Positions 18,042 through 20,619 of a stretch of DNA of 20,619 nt are shown piece by piece. The position numbers and the translations under genes were made by a program. Origin of the DNA: DATIGJ01 sp035644155 (GTDB taxonomy: Bacteria > Patescibacteriota > Microgenomatia > Levybacterales > UBA12049). Under the pieces are notes generated by a model that had not been told where the DNA came from, did no database searches, and was given only the letters and a program-made list of their open reading frames with translations. Within the stretch, counting starts at the first letter, position 1. Each line of letters starts with the position of its first letter. The stretch lies in contig DASQPC010000057.1 of the NCBI GenBank assembly GCA_035644155.1, positions 1 to 20,619 of the forward strand, in the 5' to 3' direction.

Positions 18042-19904
18042 ATGGTAACCAACGGCAAAAAACTCCAAACAAATAATAAAAAAAAGATTGTCAAATTTCG
18101 AGCAAAGTTTTCTTGGAAAAATATTGTTCTCTATGGCTTTTTGCTCATCTTTTCTCTCTTTATTTTTTCAGCACTAAGCGGTCCTTATGATGAGAGAAAA
18201 ACAGTTTCTCTTTCTCAAATTGTTTCTGAGGTTAAAAAAGGTCAGATTTCTGAGATAACGGTGAATGGGGACAAGTTGCTCATTACGGAAAAAAGCGGTA
18301 ATAAACTGCAAGCCGTAAAAGAATCAGGTTCTGATGTCTATACACTTTTTAGAAATGCAGGTGTCTCACTTGGTGCAGCTAAGGTGACGGTCAAGGATGA
18401 AAGTGGTTTCAATAACTGGTTCAATATTGTGTCAGCTATTTTGCCTGTTATTTTAATGATTGCTTTTTTCTACTTCATTTTCCGCCAAGCTCGAGGAACA
18501 CAAGAAAGTATCTTCTCTTTTGGCCAATCCCGCGCAAAGCTTTTCAATCGTGACAATCCGCGTGTTACCTTTGCAGATGTCGCAGGTGTTGATGAGGCAA
18601 AGCAAGAGCTTACAGAAATTGTTGATTTCCTCAAAAATCCTGTTAAGTACAAGGCAATGGGTGCCCGAACGCCAAAAGGAGTTTTGATGGTAGGTCCGGC
18701 AGGAACAGGAAAAACACTTCTTGCGCGGGCGACAGCAGGAGAGGCCAATGTCGCTTTCTTCTCCATGGCAGGATCTGAATTTATGGAAATGTTGGTTGGT
18801 GTAGGTGCGAGTCGTGTCCGCGATCTTTTCAATACAGCCAAAAAAGCACAGCCGGCAATTATCTTTATTGATGAAGTTGATGCGATTGGAAGACAGCGAG
18901 GTATGGGACTTATGGGTGGGCATGATGAAAGGGAACAGACGCTTAATCAGATTTTGGTTGAGATGGATGGCTTTACACCAAATGAACATGTTATCGTTAT
19001 GGCAGCAACCAATAGACCTGATGTTCTCGATCCAGCACTCGTCAGACCTGGTCGGTTTGACCGAAGAGTTGTTTTGGATCTTCCAGATGTTGAAGGAAGA
19101 AAGATGATTTTGGCAATTCATGCCAAAGGAAAACCATTTGCAGAAAACGTTAATTGGGAGAAAGTTGCTAAACGAACGGTTGGTTTCTCAGGAGCAGATC
19201 TTGAGAATATGCTCAATGAAGCAGCTATTTTGGCAGCAAGGCTTAACAAAAAAGCAATTGACATGGCAGATCTTGAAGAATCCGCAACGCGAGTGAAGCT
19301 TGGTCCTGAAAAGAAAAGACTTCAGACAGATTTGGATCGTCGGATGACTGCTTATCATGAAGCAGGACATGCTTTGGTTGCGTGGGAGATGCCACATGTT
19401 GATCCAATTCATCGTATATCAATTGTCTCTCGTGGCATGAGCCTTGGACACACGATGACTGAATCGATTGAAAGAGTCCATGAGACCAAAGCACATCTTT
19501 TGGAACAAATTGCTGTGATGATGGGAGGGAGGGCAGCTGAAAGTCTTATCTTTGAAGATGTGACCACAGGTGCGTCAGATGATATTGAAAAGGCAACGAA
19601 TGTTGCGCGAGCGATGGTAACGAAATTTGGTATGAGTGAGCTTGGTCCAATCAATCTTGATGGCGAACGATCAATTTATGAACAGAGTGAGGTTTCTCCT
19701 GAAATGGCAGCAAAGATTGATGTTGAGGTTAAAAAGATTGCTGAGAGCGCTTACAAGAAAGCAACGGTTATTCTAGCAAATCTTCGTGATAAGCTTGATG
19801 TCTTGGCAGAGGAACTCCTTAAAAAAGAAACAATTGAGGCAGATGAATTTGTACAATTGATTGGCCCAAAAAAAGATTTAGCCCCAGCGAAAGTGAAGAT
19901 TTAG
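18042..19904 (+). CDS. ftsH: ATP-dependent zinc metalloprotease FtsH
   Basis: The 620-aa membrane protease forms hexamers that extract and degrade membrane and regulatory proteins. A basic cytoplasmic start precedes the first membrane helix (about 26-45); an external domain follows, then the second helix (about 128-148). The AAA module has Walker A GPAGTGKT (218-225), Walker B FIDEVDAIG (D277, E278) and the arginine-finger region ATNRPDVLDPALVRPGRFDR. The protease motif HEAGH is H439, E440 and H443, with the downstream TGASDDIEKAT aspartate as third ligand. I prefer ATG 18042 to TTG 18018, which would put the -10 box inside the gene. The sequence is complete and typical. Confidence 0.96.
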   Translation: MVTNGKKLQTNNKKKIVKFRAKFSWKNIVLYGFLLIFSLFIFSALSGPYDERKTVSLSQIVSEVKKGQISEITVNGDKLLITEKSGNKLQAVKESGSDVYTLFRNAGVSLGAAKVTVKDESGFNNWFNIVSAILPVILMIAFFYFIFRQARGTQESIFSFGQSRAKLFNRDNPRVTFADVAGVDEAKQELTEIVDFLKNPVKYKAMGARTPKGVLMVGPAGTGKTLLARATAGEANVAFFSMAGSEFMEMLVGVGASRVRDLFNTAKKAQPAIIFIDEVDAIGRQRGMGLMGGHDEREQTLNQILVEMDGFTPNEHVIVMAATNRPDVLDPALVRPGRFDRRVVLDLPDVEGRKMILAIHAKGKPFAENVNWEKVAKRTVGFSGADLENMLNEAAILAARLNKKAIDMADLEESATRVKLGPEKKRLQTDLDRRMTAYHEAGHALVAWEMPHVDPIHRISIVSRGMSLGHTMTESIERVHETKAHLLEQIAVMMGGRAAESLIFEDVTTGASDDIEKATNVARAMVTKFGMSELGPINLDGERSIYEQSEVSPEMAAKIDVEVKKIAESAYKKATVILANLRDKLDVLAEELLKKETIEADEFVQLIGPKKDLAPAKVKI

Positions 19905-19918
19905 AGAGGAACATTACA

Positions 19919-20518
19919 TTAGTTGGTTTTGCCTTCGTCAATCAATTTTGCTAGAACATCGTCCTTGTTATCCCAGAGACGTAGAGCTGCCTTGCCTGCT
20001 ATTCCTCCTTCAGTCATAGCATCAATTAATGAATTATGCCACAAAATATCGGTTCTACTTCTTTCAGTAGCTACCCCTGCTCTTATCCATCTTTCTGCTT
20101 CTTGTAGTTGTAGATCAGATGGATCTGTATCCAAAAATGATCGGTGTGCTTGTTCTAATGCAGCTGTTCTGTATCTAGATTGAATTCTTAATTCATCACT
20201 TTTTGCTAGAAATGCTGCATCAGGATCTCCGTCTCCGTTTACAAGCTCTTCAAGAGAAAATGGTTCGTTCGTAGCTGCTTTTATTTCTTGTTTTTCCTCT
20301 TCTGTTCCAACTTTTGGTACGTCATGCTCTTGGAGAGTTTCTGTTATCAGACGTTTGATAGTAGGTGAGGGAACATGATGGTCATCAAGAAGGGTTTTAA
20401 TCGTTCCAATACATTTATTCAATCGAGAGAGATCAGCAATTTTATCTATAAGCTCTTTTGCAGCATCAGTTGTCTCTGCGTAGATTCTAGGTGGAAGTGC
20501 ATCACTTGGTAGTTGCAC
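19919..20518 (-). CDS. Unknown protein, 5' end apparently replaced by an IS30 element
   Basis: The frame encodes about 199 aa if read from GTG 20518, but its first 13 codons lie inside the terminal sequence of the IS30-type element, whose outer end I place near 20479. The host part therefore starts around YAETTDAAKELIDKIADL. It is soluble, helical and acidic, with blocks such as PSPTIKRLITETLQEHDVP (about 51-69), EEKQEIKAATNEPFSLEELV (about 74-93) and a tryptophan-containing end (AERWIRAGVA, DILWHNSLIDAMTEGG). There is no internal ATG until near the end, so the true start has probably been lost with the IS insertion. I do not recognise the family. It converges with ftsH across a 14-base gap. 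Confidence 0.55.
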   Translation of the reverse strand: MQLPSDALPPRIYAETTDAAKELIDKIADLSRLNKCIGTIKTLLDDHHVPSPTIKRLITETLQEHDVPKVGTEEEKQEIKAATNEPFSLEELVNGDGDPDAAFLAKSDELRIQSRYRTAALEQAHRSFLDTDPSDLQLQEAERWIRAGVATERSRTDILWHNSLIDAMTEGGIAGKAALRLWDNKDDVLAKLIDEGKTN

Positions 20519-20619
20519 GATGAAGTTTGTGCATCATCTCATACGGGGTTTTGTATTGCAAGCATTTTCTTGGAGTAGCATTAAATTTGTCTTCAAGGCT
20601 TGCAATATATGCATCAGTG
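20479..20619 (-). mobile_element. IS30-family insertion sequence, one end (partial)
   Basis: Past the transposase stop the minus strand reads GTGATGCACTTCCACCTAGA and then ATCTACG. This matches the terminal inverted repeat of IS30 as I remember it (GTGTTGCATTGACAGATTGA then ATCTACA), including the identical GAATCTAC at the outer end. The boundary is near 20479. The element continues beyond the window, so its other end and target duplication cannot be seen. Confidence 0.75.
20502..20619 (-). CDS. IS30-family transposase, C-terminal end (partial)
   Basis: The last 38 codons are visible, ending at TGA (20504-20502). They read SLEDKFNATPRKCLQYKTPY, then EMMHKL, and end ATTK. The N-x-x-PRK-x-L-x-Y-x-TP-x-E motif is the hallmark of the C-terminus of IS30-type DDE transposases, lying just after the catalytic glutamate. 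The DDE residues themselves are beyond the window, so activity cannot be judged. The stop lies about 25 bases inside the terminal repeat boundary, the same layout as in IS30 itself. The downstream minus-strand frame overlaps it by 17 bases. Confidence 0.8.
   Translation of the reverse strand, partial: TDAYIASLEDKFNATPRKCLQYKTPYEMMHKLHRATTK

Noticed and set aside
18453..19121. 222-aa open frame on the minus strand
   Set aside because: It lies wholly antisense to ftsH, is rich in cysteine, histidine and asparagine as expected of a shadow frame, and has no start signals.
1..20619. CRISPR array, rRNA genes, replication origin
   Set aside because: No regularly spaced direct repeats, no rRNA-like conserved stretches and no DnaA-box cluster were seen.

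Overview
This 20.6-kb window is AT-rich and gene-dense, with very short intergenic gaps and many gene overlaps. It probably comes from a Patescibacteria (CPR) genome, perhaps Microgenomates. That assignment is inferred from the gene set: a class II ribonucleotide reductase, a VirD4/TraG-like ATPase, a reduced divisome and murein set, and many small unknown proteins. No marker gene in the window settles the lineage.

Left part (1-3760), a cobalamin region. The window opens with the cysteine-rich tail of an adenosylcobalamin-dependent ribonucleotide reductase (NrdJ). Two short membrane-protein reading frames follow, one apparently frameshifted. Next come two successive cobalamin-riboswitch-like leaders with the same expression platform: an aptamer, an antiterminator, and a terminator whose 3' arm carries the ribosome binding site and whose T-run touches the start codon. 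The first leader precedes a PduO-type cobalamin adenosyltransferase, which makes the NrdJ cofactor. The second precedes a 536-aa zinc-ribbon protein that I do not recognise. A 46-aa zinc-ribbon protein and small unknown genes follow.

Second part (3760-9300). A disordered acidic protein is translationally coupled to a 792-aa membrane-anchored VirD4/TraG-like ATPase. After them come a tRNA-Ile with a UAU anticodon, two tandem paralogues with an HxTS...SVYPTP...EPLG motif order (possibly ADP-ribosyltransferase-like), and a tyrosine recombinase on the opposite strand.

Third part (9400-14640). An FtsB/DivIC-like septum protein is followed by a two-gene unit (unknown 117-aa protein and XRE regulator) divergent from radC. 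A PsbP-like anchored protein and two overlapping GT-C-type membrane glycosyltransferases, one ending in a TPR, lie on the minus strand.

Fourth part (14640-20619). The remains of a DUF6883-like gene sit upstream of an intact DUF4926 gene. Initiator and elongator tRNA-Met genes diverge from one symmetrical promoter. Then murI, murD and ftsH follow. MurI makes D-glutamate and MurD ligates it to UDP-MurNAc-L-Ala, but this MurI has serine where the second catalytic cysteine should be. The window ends with a gene whose 5' end appears to have been replaced by an IS30-family element, of which only the transposase C-terminus and one terminal repeat are visible.

Many start codons lie only 5-7 nt after a clear -10 box, which points to leaderless mRNAs. 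Genes with a good Shine-Dalgarno are the riboswitch-controlled, coupled or operon-internal ones.
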